Positions 1 to 60,831 of a stretch of DNA of 64,000 bases are shown piece after piece. The translations under genes and the position numbers were made by a program. The notes beneath the pieces are model-generated. The model did no database searches and had not been told where the DNA came from. It saw only the letters and a program-made list of their open reading frames with translations. Position 1 is the stretch's first letter, and the number at the start of each line of letters is the position of its first letter. The stretch comes from Phylloscopus collybita (taxonomy: Eukaryota; Chordata; Aves; Passeriformes; Phylloscopidae), in contig JAJNNQ010000003.1 in assembly GCA_027886175.1 (NCBI GenBank), positions 10,986,001-11,050,000 on the forward strand, given 5' to 3'.

Positions 1-39
1 GTTTGCTGTAAGTTGACGTAGGTTGAGACAGGATGAAAT

Positions 40-82
40 TATCCATATATGTATATGGATATATCTCTATCTATATATATCC
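40..82. repeat. AT-rich inverted repeat / hairpin
   Basis: Positions 40-49 (TATCCATATA) and 52-61 (TATATGGATA) are perfect reverse complements separated by two bases. A second arm pair, GGATATAT at 57-64 and ATATATCC at 75-82, overlaps it. The tract is a low-complexity palindrome that can form a hairpin. I see no gene-level function. Confidence 0.6.
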
Positions 83-1859
83 ATAGTCTGGAAATGTTTT
101 TTCCTTGGGGACTAGAACTGCTGTTTTGACCAGTTATTTTTATTGGTCTGATGGTTTGAATTTCAACAGTATAATCAACATCTGATTTCTCTGATTTTTC
201 CCGACATGAGCCTAGTGATGCTATTACTTAGCTCCCTCAGGAGATAATTTTCTTTCTTTTTACTTGGTTTGTTTTAAGTAACAAACTAATGACTTTGAGT
301 GAAATTGCTTTCTTTTTTTCTCCCTGGGCACAGAGAAACACCAGAAAGGAACTTTTTCTGCCTTGTGTTTCAGCCCATCTGGTGGCAACTGTTTGGTTTG
401 CATTTGTCAAGTTATGCCTTGTGGAAGGATTTATTTCCAGTTGCGGCTCTGTTTACTGTGAGACAGAGGCTTCAGTAGTTCTCTGAAGAAGACATGGCAT
501 CTGCAACAGGAAAGCTGTGGATGTGGGATGTGAGAGGGTGTAAACCATTTGCTTTGCACTTTTTCCTCTGGAAGGCATTAGTTATAACTAGTGGAGAAAC
601 TACTTATTTCATTATCGTGAAGGGCTGAATAAAAGCGGGTGTTGCCTGGCTCAAGGCAAATTTTAAATTCTATTTACAAAATGTTCCCACTGAAAAAAAA
701 AAATCTGGAAACGCTTCAGAAAGGAGCTCTTGCACCGATGGATTTGTGCTAGACATTGTTAAACCCTGTTATTTTTCTGGCACTGCCTCCAACGCCTCTT
801 GAGAATGTGCAGAGTAGGCAATAAAATGAATGCAACTCTTTTAAAGCAAGGTTGCATAAATCATCAGAAAGGAGAGGAGCTACTTGTAGCCTAACAGCAG
901 CACTCAGTCCATCCTCTCCAGCAGAGAAGTGAGCTCAAAGCTCTTTGTGCCACTTGGCCTGGATTAGTGTTAAGTCACTTTTGGTATCAAGTAGAATTAA
1001 GAGGAAAATAATTTCTCTCCAAGGGTGTTAAGGTTCAACTTTTTTTCCCCCTTGCACGTGTTTTCTGGATTCTCTTCTGTCTCAGTGCCATAATCTTTGC
1101 AGTCCCTTGTCAACTCTCCAAGGCCACGATCTTTAGAGTGACACATGAGCTTAGCCGTGGTCAGCCATGCAGGTGGGTCTCTCCAATGAATAAACTTGCT
1201 GTTCTTAAAAATCTCCCTGTTTTGTTTTGGCTTCTTCAGTAACAGTAGTAAATAATTTCTGAGAAATCTTCCAGTCTTCAGTCTCCCAGAGCTTCCCATC
1301 AGAACTTTGCTGTGCTGAGAGTAGAGGCTGTAATTGTCAGGTAGATTGAAGAGCTGCTTTTCAGTAGGAGCAGACCATGGCATAAAACTTTTTATATAGC
1401 AGCCCAGAACATACAAGGCTTTGCAAGTGATGATTTGGCTGTGAGCTGCTCACAAGAAAGGTTCACCCCTGTGTTTCTCTGCACTAATTTTTGTAAACAC
1501 ACTGGGTCCTGGGCGAGAATCTCAGCTCTCTTCTAAAGGAGAGGCTTTCCAGGGTTAGCTTAGCTGCTTGAGCAAAGAACAAAGAGCAGGATGACATTAA
1601 AAGTGATTAGGGTTTTTACTTCTGTAAGGCTTCTAATAAAAGGAGCAAACCCAGTAAGGAACAGCTGTTCATGAAGTCTCAGATAAAATACAGGAAAGGT
1701 TTAGGTCCTTGCCATTGTCAAAGTAAGCTTGGATCCTCTTCGGGAACTTGAATGTAAATTTGGTGATTTTATTTGAAATTACTGACCATTGTTATCAGCT
1801 CCATGCACAAGCAAGCAACAAAAACAAGGGAGATGTGTGGGGGAGCTTTTTGGTAGTTG

Positions 1860-1860
<1 letters not shown>

Positions 1861-1906
<46 letters not shown>
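1861..1906 (+). repeat. Poly(T) homopolymer, 46 bases
   Basis: An uninterrupted run of 46 T on the sense strand of the intron, followed by G/T-rich sequence. There is no recognisable retroelement body beside it. It explains the poly-Phe and poly-Lys reading frames on the two strands here. Confidence 0.95.
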
Positions 1907-1907
<1 letters not shown>

Positions 1908-4900
1908 GCTGCCTGGTGGGTTTTGTTTTTTAATTTGTACTAGGATTGAGTCAATTGGGAGTTGATCCAAGAACACTCAATGATATCTTGTATTTTTGCA
2001 AATCCCCTGCCACTGCTGTTTCACCTGGGGTCTTAGTGGAACAACTAAAGGAGCAGTGTTTTAACCAGGATGTGTGTGTTAGTATCTTGAGTGGATGGCT
2101 TGAGGTGTGGTGTATTTCTGGGCTTGTGCTCAGTCTTCTGCTCACTTTGGAAGTGGACCCAAGTGGCAAGGCTGAGCATGCTTGAAAATTAATGCATTGA
2201 TTAGAGCCCAGCAGCCTCTTGGGATTGCTTCCAGAGTTTGGATCCGGATTAAACTTCCCCCCAAGGACTTTGGGAAGTGGTATACAAGGGGACCTGGTGA
2301 AATTTGAGATGAGTCCAAACTTCCTCAAGATGGCAAGAAGATGAATGTTTTTACCAAGGGCAAGAAAGTGGGAGGAAACGCCCAGTTTAGGGAGGGAAGG
2401 GGAAATATTTTATGGTGGGGTAGTGTCTGGGAATGAAAGGGATGGATTGTGTCTCAGCAGATATGAATCTTTCAGTTTTAATCCACATCTAGGAAGTAAA
2501 TACAAAGAATCTTGCCAGCTACGGGGAGAGGGGAGGAGGTGCTGGGCTTTTGGGCTGTGCTGCTGAGGCAGAAATCCCAGTGCTGCAGAGCCGGGGTCCA
2601 GCTGTGTCCGGGGATGATGATGCGCAGGGCTGGGGCGCGCGCCTCGGGAGCCAAGGGGAGCAGAACAATAGGAAGAGGTGGATGCCAGCAGAAGTGTTGA
2701 GTCAGCAGCTGGATCCCTCTGCCCTATGGGAAACGGCGGAAAAGTGTGTTTAATCATTTTGCTCGTTTGTTTTGGCTTTTTTAGGTAATGTCACGGTGTC
2801 TTTGGGAATCACAAAAGTGCTTTTTGGAGAGTGATGGCTCAAAAAAATAGTCAAGTTCTGACTGAGTGCTCGCTAAAATTTGGCTTCTGCAGATTTAAGT
2901 TATGTCTCTGAGATTCTCAGTAGCCTCTGCAAGCCTCTGCTGTGATTTCTCACTGCTGCAGTTCTACTCTGCATTTCATCCATAGTTGAAGAATTGGCTC
3001 CCTCAGGAGTACTGGTGGTGACTGACTAGAACTGAATAGATGAGTAAATCTCCCTCCACCTTCTTCCAGCAGCAGGAAAGTGTGCAAGAAGTTACTTAAA
3101 AAGAAACTAGAACATGCACTGGCTAGGTGTCACCAATACTTTGGAAACAGGAAACTACTGCTTGACACTAAGGTGGGAAAATTTGGTCAGTCCTGTGTTT
3201 TGTGCCTGAAAAGAATTGTGAATGTTGAAGTTGCAGGGATAGGGAGCTTAATGTGGTATCAGATGGAAATTAGTAGGTATGTGGTTACTCAAAAATCTGG
3301 AAAAACACCTTTCTGTCTGCACAGGGAAAGGTCCATGCAGCTGAATACCTCAAATGTGAATCTCTGAAGCTGTGCCTTGCATAAGTGACCATGGCACAGA
3401 GTGTCCTGGTGTTTGCTGAAGTCAGTGGTATTGGACATGGAGGGAAGTACTGAAAACAGGGTTTAATTTTGCTGTTAGATGTTGGAGGGCCCATGCCAGA
3501 GAGCCCACTGGAAATCCTGCATGTGCAGAATATGCAGCAAAGTGATTTAAATAGTTGGGGAGAATATTGTTGATGTTTGTAAAGCTGGTGGAGTGAAGTC
3601 ACTGTGGAAGAAGCAGTGCCTTTGCTTCTGTGTTTGTGTACTCACACCCCCCTCTCTCAAAGACCACCTTTTGGGTTTCATGTATGCACAGCCTGGCATC
3701 TTTGGAAAACACCAAATAAAGTTCCTGCTCACCTCTGAGTAGGCTGCAGTAGTGATGTGAACTACAGAGACAGGGTGGGTAGAGGGTCTCCTGGCTGTGT
3801 GTATCCTGCTGTACTGAATCCCAGCAGATCCTTGGGTTCAGGCAATGCCAGCTTGGTATAGGCCAGGAGCTGCTTTCATACAAAAAATAGTGTTGGAAGG
3901 CAAAAAGCTCTGCCTCCTTTTGTTCTCTGCAGTTGGGATCTAATCAGAATTTGGCACCCAGTCCTCTTGACTCCCCCCTCAGTCTTGAAAGCTTTTCAGT
4001 CTGCTGTTTGGTGTCCAGGCTTTTGGGAGCACCATCCACGAGTTTTCTTGCTTGATTTGGACAGAAGAAATGGCCAAATACATTAGAAAATCCAGTAGAT
4101 CTTCCTTTTAATCTATAAGAACTCTGATGCTGCCATGTAACCCTTTTCCTCTGCTTGCTCTAACTTGTTTTAATCTGCCCTTTGCCCTCCTATAACTCTT
4201 CTTATGAATTCTTATATTCCATAGTTGCACCACGCTTCAAAGAGTGGGCGTGGGGGGTTTATGTGTGTGGCTTTTTTTTTCTTTTCTCTTTTTTTTTTCC
4301 TGTGTGTTTAACTGCTTGACTTATTTAACTTGCAGATCATCTGAATTTCTTGTTCTGACTAAAATGCTACCTAGCTGGAGTATTTTACTTTCTTGTTTAA
4401 AAGATGATGCATTTGGGTTTTATTGAGCGTAATGATGAGTTTCGGAGCTGACTTCAATCCCTGGTTCTATTCTGACCCTGGTTATTCACTGTCCTTGTGC
4501 CCTTTGGCCATACTTTGGTGGTTACTGTGCCTGCAGCCTTTCACTGTGGATGACACAAATATCCTGTCCAGCCTAAGCTGCCCTCTCAGCACAATAAAAT
4601 GCTGCATGTCTGAAATGACTGATAACATCAATTGTTACTGTCCAGTAAAGAGTTTAAGAAACAAGGCAGCTTTAATCAACTACTGGAGTTTTCCTATCCA
4701 GCCCCTGCTTCTCCTCCCCACCTCCCTGTTTGTATTTTAATTGGTTCCTCTTAATGTTTAAGGTTCTTTTTTTATTTCTTTTATCCAACTTTTCAGCATT
4801 TTTGTACAAACTCAGCACATAGGATTTCTGGGCAGCTGGCCGAGCTGGGATCTTACAGTTGTTCTCAGCCACTGAAGTCAGGCAAAAAAAAGAAGCCTCG

Positions 4901-7900
4901 CTGGGATCTTGCAATCTTTTTCTGTTTTTTCTGATGCAGGTCTTTGTCTTCAGTTATGTTTACATCTCCTGGGAGCGTGAGGGGGTGTTTTTCCTATTTG
5001 TTCTTTATGGCTCTTCAGATCTTTGTTGACATTGTGTTGTCCAGCTGGTAATAGGAGAACGTAGGAAACTCTTGGCCCCTCTTTCACTTTTAGGAAGCTG
5101 AGTGTTTGGGTTACTAATCAATTTCTTTTAAGATCATGGAGTTCTAATGTCTTGCCATGCATTTCATAGAGATGTTATTGTATGATTTCCTTCTTTTTTA
5201 CTGCCTTCCTTTCTCTTTTGTTTATATGTTTTCAAATTTCATAAGCTGAGCACAAGCTCAGGGTTAAGAAATGACTGTGTGCAGCGGATCTTGGACTTTC
5301 CTGTTTTAAACTGTCGGAATTTTCAAAATAACTGAGCATAGCTGAGATACGCTAATGGAAGTGGTTTATGTTTATGAAAGGGATTTTTTGTTTGTTTGTT
5401 TGTTTTATGAAAGCCTTTACAGTCTAAAAACCCTAAAATGGTCTGACTTTAAGAAACCTGTTGCTTTCTATGCAAGTAGAACTTTTTTCAAGGGCCCAGT
5501 TTAAAATTTTTTATTTTAAGGGCCTAAAATGCTGCTCTGGGGAAGTCAGGGATATTATTTTTATATGCACTGGGAAATATTTAGAAGTATTTAAGCAGTG
5601 TAGAGTGTTCAGCCTTAATATTTCTGTGAAGTGGGATGCACTGTCATTCTGATAATCCTCGAATTAGACAAGGTCTTTTACGTGAACCTGTGGCAGGTGG
5701 TAGGAGTCAGGAATTACAGGCATTCCTGCTTTGGGCTGTGCTTGTTTTAAAAGACACCCTGCTCCTGGCTGAAAAACACTTCTTGCTGAGTTAAATGAAT
5801 GAACCAAGGGGCAAAACGCAAAGTTTAGTTTAAACAGAAAAATATTACAGCTGGGGGGAACAAGACAACTCCAAAGCTTAGAGCCCTTGTGGGTAGACAG
5901 AAACTCACCCTCACACTGCTTTTCATTTATTTGCCTCATTCTCTGAGCCCAGAAATACTTGCATATGTGGACTTTGAAGTTCTGCTGTGTTCTGTGCCTC
6001 AGTGAAATGTGACCTGCAGCCTTGCAGGGTATGGATCTTAAAATTTTGCTACTTCTGTGAATCTAAAGGGTGTAGATGTGGCATGCTGGAATAGCTCATC
6101 CCAGTGAAAGTGGCACAGACTCTTCTGCCTCCTCCAGTTATAAAAGCCAGATTGTTTTTCATGTGTGATTCTCTGTGTGTTTGCAAATTACTGATGTGCA
6201 CTGATTTCTCCTGTTCAGCTTCCGTGGTGTGCTGTTCTTCTATGGGCCATAGGGCTGTTTGGGATGTCTGGGACAGAAGGGATGCTCTGGTAAAGTGGGC
6301 AGAGCAGTCATGTTTTTAAGCTTGAAACGTAGTGGTATGATTTGAGTTGGTCATTTAATGGTGGGTTTTTTGAGGGGGAGAGAGTAGGTTTGGGGGTTGG
6401 GTTTGGTTTGGTTTTTTCTCCTCCCCAGCTGATTGAAATGGAGTGTCTTCCTTAGGCTTCCCTTATGTATTTAGGTGGTGTTGGAAGCTGTCCAGGCAAC
6501 TCCTGGTTATCTAACTACTAAACATGAAACACCTGTGCAGGAGGATTGTGTGTGTCACCCATGGAGTTTTGTTCTTCTTGGAAATTTTTTTTTTTTCTTT
6601 ATTACTCTGTCATTTAGTTTCTCAAAATTACAGTGATTGTACATATTTGCGGAGCCCTGTAGATGTCAAATAGATTCCCTTTTCAATAGTACAGAAGAAA
6701 ATGTGCAGAAATATTTGTGCTCCCTGCTTACAGGTGGGATTGAGCTGAGGAGAGGCTGTTTGGTTGTGCTGCAGTAGGTCAGATATCCAGGATGGAGTGA
6801 TTGACTCCAGGGCTTCTTTTAATGCAATGCTCTCCATTGCACTGGGAACCTGTTACACCACTGGGATGGGAAATAGCCTCCTCTCTTCCTGGAAAAAGCA
6901 ATGACCCAACAGCAGGGTTACTCAAATCAGATAGGTTTCCAGGCACTATACTAGAACAAATCAATCTTGGTAACTGTTGATATCTTTGGTTCAGCTGAAG
7001 TTATTTGTTCCCCTTGCTTTTCACTGAGTATATGGTGCACATTATCATTTTATCTGAGGGTTTCCAAGTGCTTGGTGTTTTCAGCTGCACAGTTGCTCTG
7101 TGGAAAAGCCTCTGCAAAATAGACCCACAAGATTTGTTTCCATTTTAGAACTGGAGCTGGAGGGAGTGTGGCCGAGCTGGCGTAGAAATGAGTTGTGCAC
7201 ATCTTTTCATTGCTTGAAGGGGACCAGAGCAGTGTCCAAACTGAGTTTGTTCCTCATAAACAATTTTTTCAGTCTTTCTCTCCCTTTTTCTTTTGTTAGA
7301 TTTGTTTTGAGGGGTTTTTTTTGTTTGTTTGCTTGAGATATTTTTATGTGAGGAAACAGACTAGAGAGGCAAACCAAATCGCAGCTTTTATTGTGATGAG
7401 TGAGCTGAGCTGTCTCTGCTTCAGCCCTGAAGGCCATGGGTGGAGCCTTTTATTTCTTGGCACTGCTCTGTCATGGCACAGGCAGAGCGCTGACATGGGG
7501 TATTGTATCAGCTGCCATCTGAGCAACTGGCAGTCAGCAATATCTTGGTTAATAATTGTGATAGAAGCTTCTGTTGAGCTTAAGGGACTTATTTCCACCT
7601 ACTAAAACCCTTTGCTAGGAAGGTTTGAAAACTTAGGCGGATTTAAATATTTCTGGATATATTTGAGGTGTCTGTCGCCTGATTTGGATAGGAAACATTT
7701 ATCCTGCTGCTTTTAAGACAGCTGTTCTCCAACAGGAATCTGAGTATTTCCCTGGGCCAGCACTGAAATATTGCTGTGAGTTACTTACTAGTCCTACAAG
7801 AGATAGCCCTGGTGCATCATTGTGATGCAGTTAAGGACAAAGCACAGAATTTCCAAAGTGCTGTGCAAATCTTCTTGTTGCCAATAACCATGGTAGTTTA

Positions 7901-8339
7901 TTAGTTTCGTCATCTCATATCTTTGGAGAACAAGCACCAGGTGTTTTGCAAGGCTTTTGAGTAGTTGGACGCTGATCTTGAGCTGCATAGATCCAGTGGT
8001 GAAAATAAAAATGCAGTCAGTAGGTGTGTATGGTAATGCTTGTTCTTTTGGTATTAGGGAGAAGGGTTTTGATAGGGGTGGAGGCATCTAGGTGTTCTAC
8101 ACCTGAAGATGGCAACTTTTCGTCTATTTTTTCAAGTGGAGAAACTCTCAAAGCTCTCTGACATGCTTCTAACTGGGTAGTTAATAGCTGGAGCTGTGTA
8201 TTTTAGGGGATTTTTGGTGTGGAAGTCCCCTTCAGAGCTTTTCATGACTTGCATTAGTTACTTCCTTTCCAACGGGGGGGTCTTTCTGCAGCGCTTTCTC
8301 ATTACCTGATTAATTAACACACTGTGCTTTAAGCCGGGG

Positions 8340-9560
8340 AGGGTTAAAGGTGTGGGTTCTTGCTGCAGGGCAGGATGAGAAGGGCCCCGGTTTGGCTGGG
8401 CTGGGGCATCTTCCCCGGCTCTGCCGTGCCGGAGCATTTGCATTGCCCTCTGGTGGCAAGTGTCCCGGAGCCGCTGGCTACAGCCTCTGCTGGCTACAGC
8501 CTCTGCTCTACCCTGTCCCCCACCCTCCCGGCAGCAGAACCCGGCTTAAACCATCCTCGGTTTTCAGTCCGGTTTTCATTCAGCAACCCCTCCAGCAGAA
8601 CCGTGTTTCTCCTAATCCGCAAGCGTGAGTTAGCATGAGAACCTGAAAGTGAAGCTGATATGGGATATAGGAAGCGAAACTGATAGTTCAAGATGCATTC
8701 ATTGTTGAAATGATGTCCTGAAATACATAGTCCAAGATCTGGTTGTAGCTCTCTAATTATTTGCAGTTGGACTTGCCTGAAGGTTTTTGTAATGGTTCGG
8801 TGATAATAGTTCTGAAACTAATAGTTTCAGAAACTTGGTGGAGGGAAGAAAACAGCAAACAAAGACATTGAAAATTAGATAATGTTCTTTCAGCTTTATA
8901 TGCAATTCATTTCTTTCCACCAAATAGCTTTCTCTTTATATCAGGAGTCAGTGGTCGGGCTACATTTCAGTCATTTAAAACGACCCCCCAGCAAAATACG
9001 AGCACGTGTTAAATTCTGGGCTCCCAACCTGCCAGGAATTAATTTCTGGATGAAAGGCTGTCGTGCTCCTTTCTGTGACTGGTGAAAGGAAGCGGTGTGT
9101 GTGCAAACACACGCCCTGCAGCCCCCTCCCGAGGGGCAATACCTTACAGACAGCCTGCAGCCTCTCTTTGTTCTCCCCATCCCCGGCGCTGCTGGGGCCG
9201 GGGGGGGGGGGGCGAATTCCTGCGTGTGCCTTCCGCGGGCCGGCTGCCCCTCTAATTGTCCTGTTGTCAGAAGGCGTGTGCCTCCCGAAGCCTTATCAGA
9301 TTCCTCCAAAACCTTGCAAGCAGTTCAGGTGTTGACCCCCTGAGCGCAAACAACGCGGCGCCTGCCTTGGGGCACAGCAGCGAGAGCGGGGCTCGGCTGT
9401 GCCAACCTGGTGGCTTTGTCACCGGGATGGAGCACCTGCCTGGGGAGGGGACCCACGGGCCGGGGAAGCTGCAAGGCTGGCGGGACTCGAAGGGGAGCCC
9501 AACAGCTGCTTGTGTCAGCATGAGGATAAGTGCGAGGAGATTAATAGTTATTTAAAGAGC
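8340..9560. promoter_or_regulatory. Two CpG-enriched patches in the intron upstream of exon 4 (uncertain)
   Basis: The sequence changes from AT-rich intron to locally GC- and CpG-richer DNA at about 8340-8640 and again at about 9000-9560. The second patch contains a 13-base G run at 9200-9212 and several CGCGG/CCGCGG-like groups. A perfect octamer ATTTGCAT lies at 8436-8443. The patches could be decayed promoter or enhancer sequence or simple isochore fluctuation. I found no TATA box or first exon that joins in frame to exon 4. Confidence 0.25.
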
Positions 9561-12500
9561 AAATGGGGACACGGCATTCGGCTGTGGCATGTGAGTGTAT
9601 AAATGCAGTGGAATGGCTGTTCTGCCGATAACATTTAGACAGATGGTCCCTGGACTGAAAGGAATGAAAAGGATCTTGGAATATCTTAAGGATATCTTGC
9701 ATTTTAATGGGGCACTTATTTTATTATTTTGGTTTAATTGGATCCCAGGCAGCACCTTCAGCGTTTCCAGGCTGTGCTGTCTTGTTAACACTGACCGCTC
9801 GTTTGGCCATCTTTCCCCATTAGCTTAAGTGGCCTGGGATTAGAGAAATAGTTTTTAAGTGAAAGCTGAAACACTATTGTTCTGCTGTCTGTATGTCTGA
9901 GCTGGTGTAGAGGACTCTTTTCATCACAGCTGTCTTCTCATCATTTGCTGGTTAGGGAGTGTGTCTGATTATAATCTCCATGAGGAATGAAACAATTGAG
10001 TGATACTTCTTCGTTTTTGAGAAGTCTTCAGGTCTCACTATAGGCTATTCTGGGGCAGGAGGGTTGTTTTTTGATGAAACACAAAATTATTTTTGCAGGT
10101 AAAAGACTCTTCCTGGTAGAGTGTGTCAGAATTGTGGCTCTTTCTGTACGGAATTCGCCTCAAGGGAAGACATGTACCAAAAGTCCGTTAAATAGGCCCT
10201 GGCTGAGTGAATAGCCTGCAGGAGATGAGACATAACTGTCGTCTGTGTTGCCAAAGCTGCAATCTCCTTTTGGAGAAGAAGAACCAGTCTGGATCACTCT
10301 CTCCCCCATTGACTATTTAGCTTTGAGTCCAGTTAAATACAAGCTCTCCCATCTAACAGTGGTGCTGGAAACTAATAACATCCAGAGGGGGAAACTGAGG
10401 CATGGAGGGCAAATGACTAACCTGAGTCACTGGTTCACCCAGGATTAGGACTCAATATGTAATTGCTTTTATTACTCTGCTGCCTGCAGGCCTGAGACAA
10501 AGGAGGCCCATTAAGTGCAGGGCTTTTTACATGGTGAGGAGCAATCCCTGCCCTGCAGACCTTGCTGCCTGCAGTAGGTTGAGGGTGGAGGGGGAGGAGA
10601 GGTACCTTGCCCAAGGACACAGCAAATCACTGACAGAGCGAGGGAGGGAACCAACTCTCCCTTCTCTCTGCAGCCCATCTCAGCTTCCAAAATGAATTTT
10701 TCTCTGCTGTTCCCCCTGCCCAGACCTTCACAGCACAGCTCCTAGTAGCAAGCTGATCCGTATCTGGAAGGTCCCATGTGCCTAACTGAAGATCCCAGAG
10801 CCTCACCTGGTGTGTTTAGTAAAACCCCCAGAAAATATTTGCTTCTTCTAGTGAAACAGAAACCTAAGGAAGAGCTGCAGTGGGTGGTTTAAATTTCTCT
10901 ACTTCCATTCTGGAAATACAGCTGGGAGTGTGAAATCTTTGGCAACATGGAAGATGCTTCATCCTCGCAAAGGGATCATCCTCTTTTCCTCTGTGGCTGA
11001 AATGACTGGTAAAGCTGGGTGTTAAATGGCTTATCCAAAGCTCCCAGGAGAGCTCAGCAGATAGGTTGTGCCCTTCCCTTTCAGGTCTTTGGAGGAGTGA
11101 TGTGCTACTCAAAGCTTCAGTAGGGCTGCTGGGTTTCCCAGTATTGAGAAAGCTTTCCCAGTATTTAAAAAGCTTTTTGTTATGGATCTTGTGGTTGGTG
11201 CTCTGACTCAGGGAGCCTTTGCTGCGTGGCTGATAGGAGAAGGAATAACTGTTGGAAAAATGAGGGGAGTTGTGAGTAGGCTAGCTGAAATGCTGACAGA
11301 TAGGTGAGCTTTATCACTCTGGGTGGGACTGGAGCTATAGGATGTTGAAGGACATGAGCTGCTTGGAGCCTGAGTCCTTTTTGCTGTGTCAGCAGCCAGC
11401 AGCAGAACCAGGTGCTTTTATTGCTGCATGTCCTTGGCTGAACGCAGAGCTGCTCTGAATGGGCACCACAAAACTTTGGGGATGCTGCCTGCCCTGAGAT
11501 GGGCACAGTCAGTGCCCTCTGGACACACACAGGGATGTGTACCCAGGGTACCTGACTGAATCCTGCTTGCCTGCTGCCCTGTCACTCTGGCCAGTGCCAT
11601 GTCCTTTGGAGGATTAAAAACATGTGGCAGTTGTGTAACGTTCTCCAGAATACTTTCCCAGCTTTCAAGTGTCAGTAGTTCAGAATTTTAAAATCAGATA
11701 CACTTATCTTGATGGATTTTTTTTCTCAAGAACTTGTGTCCTGCATTTTTGAACTTGGGCTTTTAGTATTGTGACATTTTGTGGCAAAAAAAAATAAAAA
11801 TAATCCATGTTTGTTTGTGGGTTTTGTGGAGAATAACCCTGTTTTGAAGAATAAGTGTGCATTTAAGCTAAAATTCTGCTTAAGATGTTTGCTTGTTCCC
11901 CAGCTCCTCTTTTAGTAGAACATGAAAATTAACTTTGTATTTGCTCTTTTTCTGTGCCATCTAGGAATTTATCCCCTTCTATCATACTGAGTTTCACTTT
12001 ACTCCTCATAGGATTTTTTCTAGGCTGAAAAGTTGTCATCTACTGTGACATTACAGGATGGTATTAAAAGAATTTGCTTATTCTTGTCACCTTCCTCTAA
12101 ACTGTGTTCCTGTCTCATCTCTTTGAGGTAGAGGACCACAGTTAAACATTGAATTTAGGGTGTTATATTTGTTTTTTCTGTTAACACCTCCTTAATCTAA
12201 CCTTTTGCTTTTTCTGTACTCTGTTCCCAAAGGTTTTTGGTTTTGATGTCTTCCAATTGTTTCATATATTGTTTGTACTTGAAGGCTACTTAAGTGCTAC
12301 GTGGCACTTAACTACTACTAGTTAACTACACTTTACTGTACAACTAATAGTTTTTTAAGCATGAGAAGAAGCCTTCCATGCTGTCTGTTTCCATTTTACT
12401 TGAAGAGAACTTTAATTCTCTACCACCATCAGTATTGGTCACTGGGAGTTGAGTACATGCTGCAGATAGGCTGGTGGCACCTAACCATTTTTCCACTGAG

Positions 12501-12958
12501 TCACATTTCAGCACAGTTACTACCTGAGTTAGAGGTCCTAGTGCCATCCTGTGTAGTGGGATCAGATCCACAGTCTTTGTGTGGAGCATCAGACTGTAGC
12601 TTTGTACAAGTTAGAGCCAGTTGCACTGTAGAGAAGCTGCTGATTTTTATCATGTTACAGCAGTACCTCTGAAAAGGTCTGACTGTGTGTTGCTAGACAT
12701 AGCGAACCTGTCCCCCTGTGAGGCCTTCTGCCCTGCAAATCACCTCCTGGTTATGCACAGGCACTTTTCCCAGCTCTGCTGTTGATCAGTGTGTGAGAAG
12801 CTCCTTTGTGTTTCAGTCACCAGTGTCAAGAGGGGGATATCCTTTGCAAATCTCCCTCCTGGTGTGACACGAACGGTGGAGCTGAGATGATTCTGTGCAT
12901 CCTCCATGGTGGAGGCTGTGCCATGCCTGGCCAGCCTGTGCTGATGCAGCTCCTCTAA

Positions 12959-60025
<47,067 letters not shown>

Positions 60026-60423
60026 GAGCCCCGGGCCCCCCTCCACCCCGCCCCGGCCACAAACTGCTCAGCCCTTCGTTTGTCTTCCTTCTGCTTGGTA
60101 CTGCACCCCCGGACAGAGGGCGGAGGGAACCTTCTTGCTCACTCCTGCTAGGTCATGCCCTGGGTGCTGTCTGGGTCGTGCTCCTGGACTGCAACCTCCA
60201 CCACAGCTCTTGCAAGGGGAAGAGCTGAGCAAAGGGGGAAGGTGGGTGGTTATTTCCTTGACAACTGTTGGCCTTCTTAAGAAGGCCAACTTGTTTTGAG
60301 TTTTCCTTTGGGGAGAGGGCTTCTTTTCTTGACTTTTGAATCTTCACACACTTCGTGGCTGCCCTGACCTGCAAACATGTTTCTCTCACCCGGCGATCCC
60401 ACTTTGAAAAGCAGGAAGGTTAA

Positions 60424-60547
60424 ACTAAAATTCATAAAAGCCAAAAAAGCACCCCCAAAAAAAACCCTGAAAAAAAAAAAAACCCAAGCAACCAAACGTA
60501 CCCCAACAACAAAACCAAATGCAAAAAACCCAAAGCAACCCAACCCT
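60424..60547 (+). repeat. A/C-rich low-complexity tract in the 3' UTR
   Basis: About 120 bases are composed almost wholly of A and C, including a run of 13 A. On the sense strand this is the mirror composition of the T/G-rich tracts in the introns. It produces a Lys/Pro/Thr-rich frame of no significance. Confidence 0.9.
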
Positions 60548-60825
60548 GAACTGACAGTTTATCTGAAAAATAAATGGGAATCAGTCTGCTGAACGTTGCA
60601 CTTAAACAGCCTCTTCCCGTGGAGCTGAGTGCTCTGTTCATGTGTAATATTCTCCAGCGGAGGAAGCACATGCACTTTGCTGGGCAGGCCAGTGCTCACA
60701 GCACCTGCATCCTACTTTTTCCTTTTCCCTCGCCTTCTCTGGAAAAACCAAGCCTGCTGTCCTCTTGTTTTGGATATACATTCATATGTATGTCCTGGTT
60801 TGCTCCTTTCGGGCTTGGAAGTGTA

Positions 60826-60831
60826 AATAAA
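60826..60831 (+). terminator. Polyadenylation signal AATAAA (proximal candidate, alpha 3' UTR)
   Basis: Context GTGTAAATAAAGCTCCTGG, 0.8 kb after the stop. The downstream sequence is only modestly GT-rich, so use is uncertain. Confidence 0.35.

Noticed and set aside
997..1416. 139-codon antisense frame
   Set aside because: No recognisable family, start context or splice structure. A frame of this size is within chance expectation for 64 kb in six frames; its lysine-rich look follows from the T-rich sense strand.
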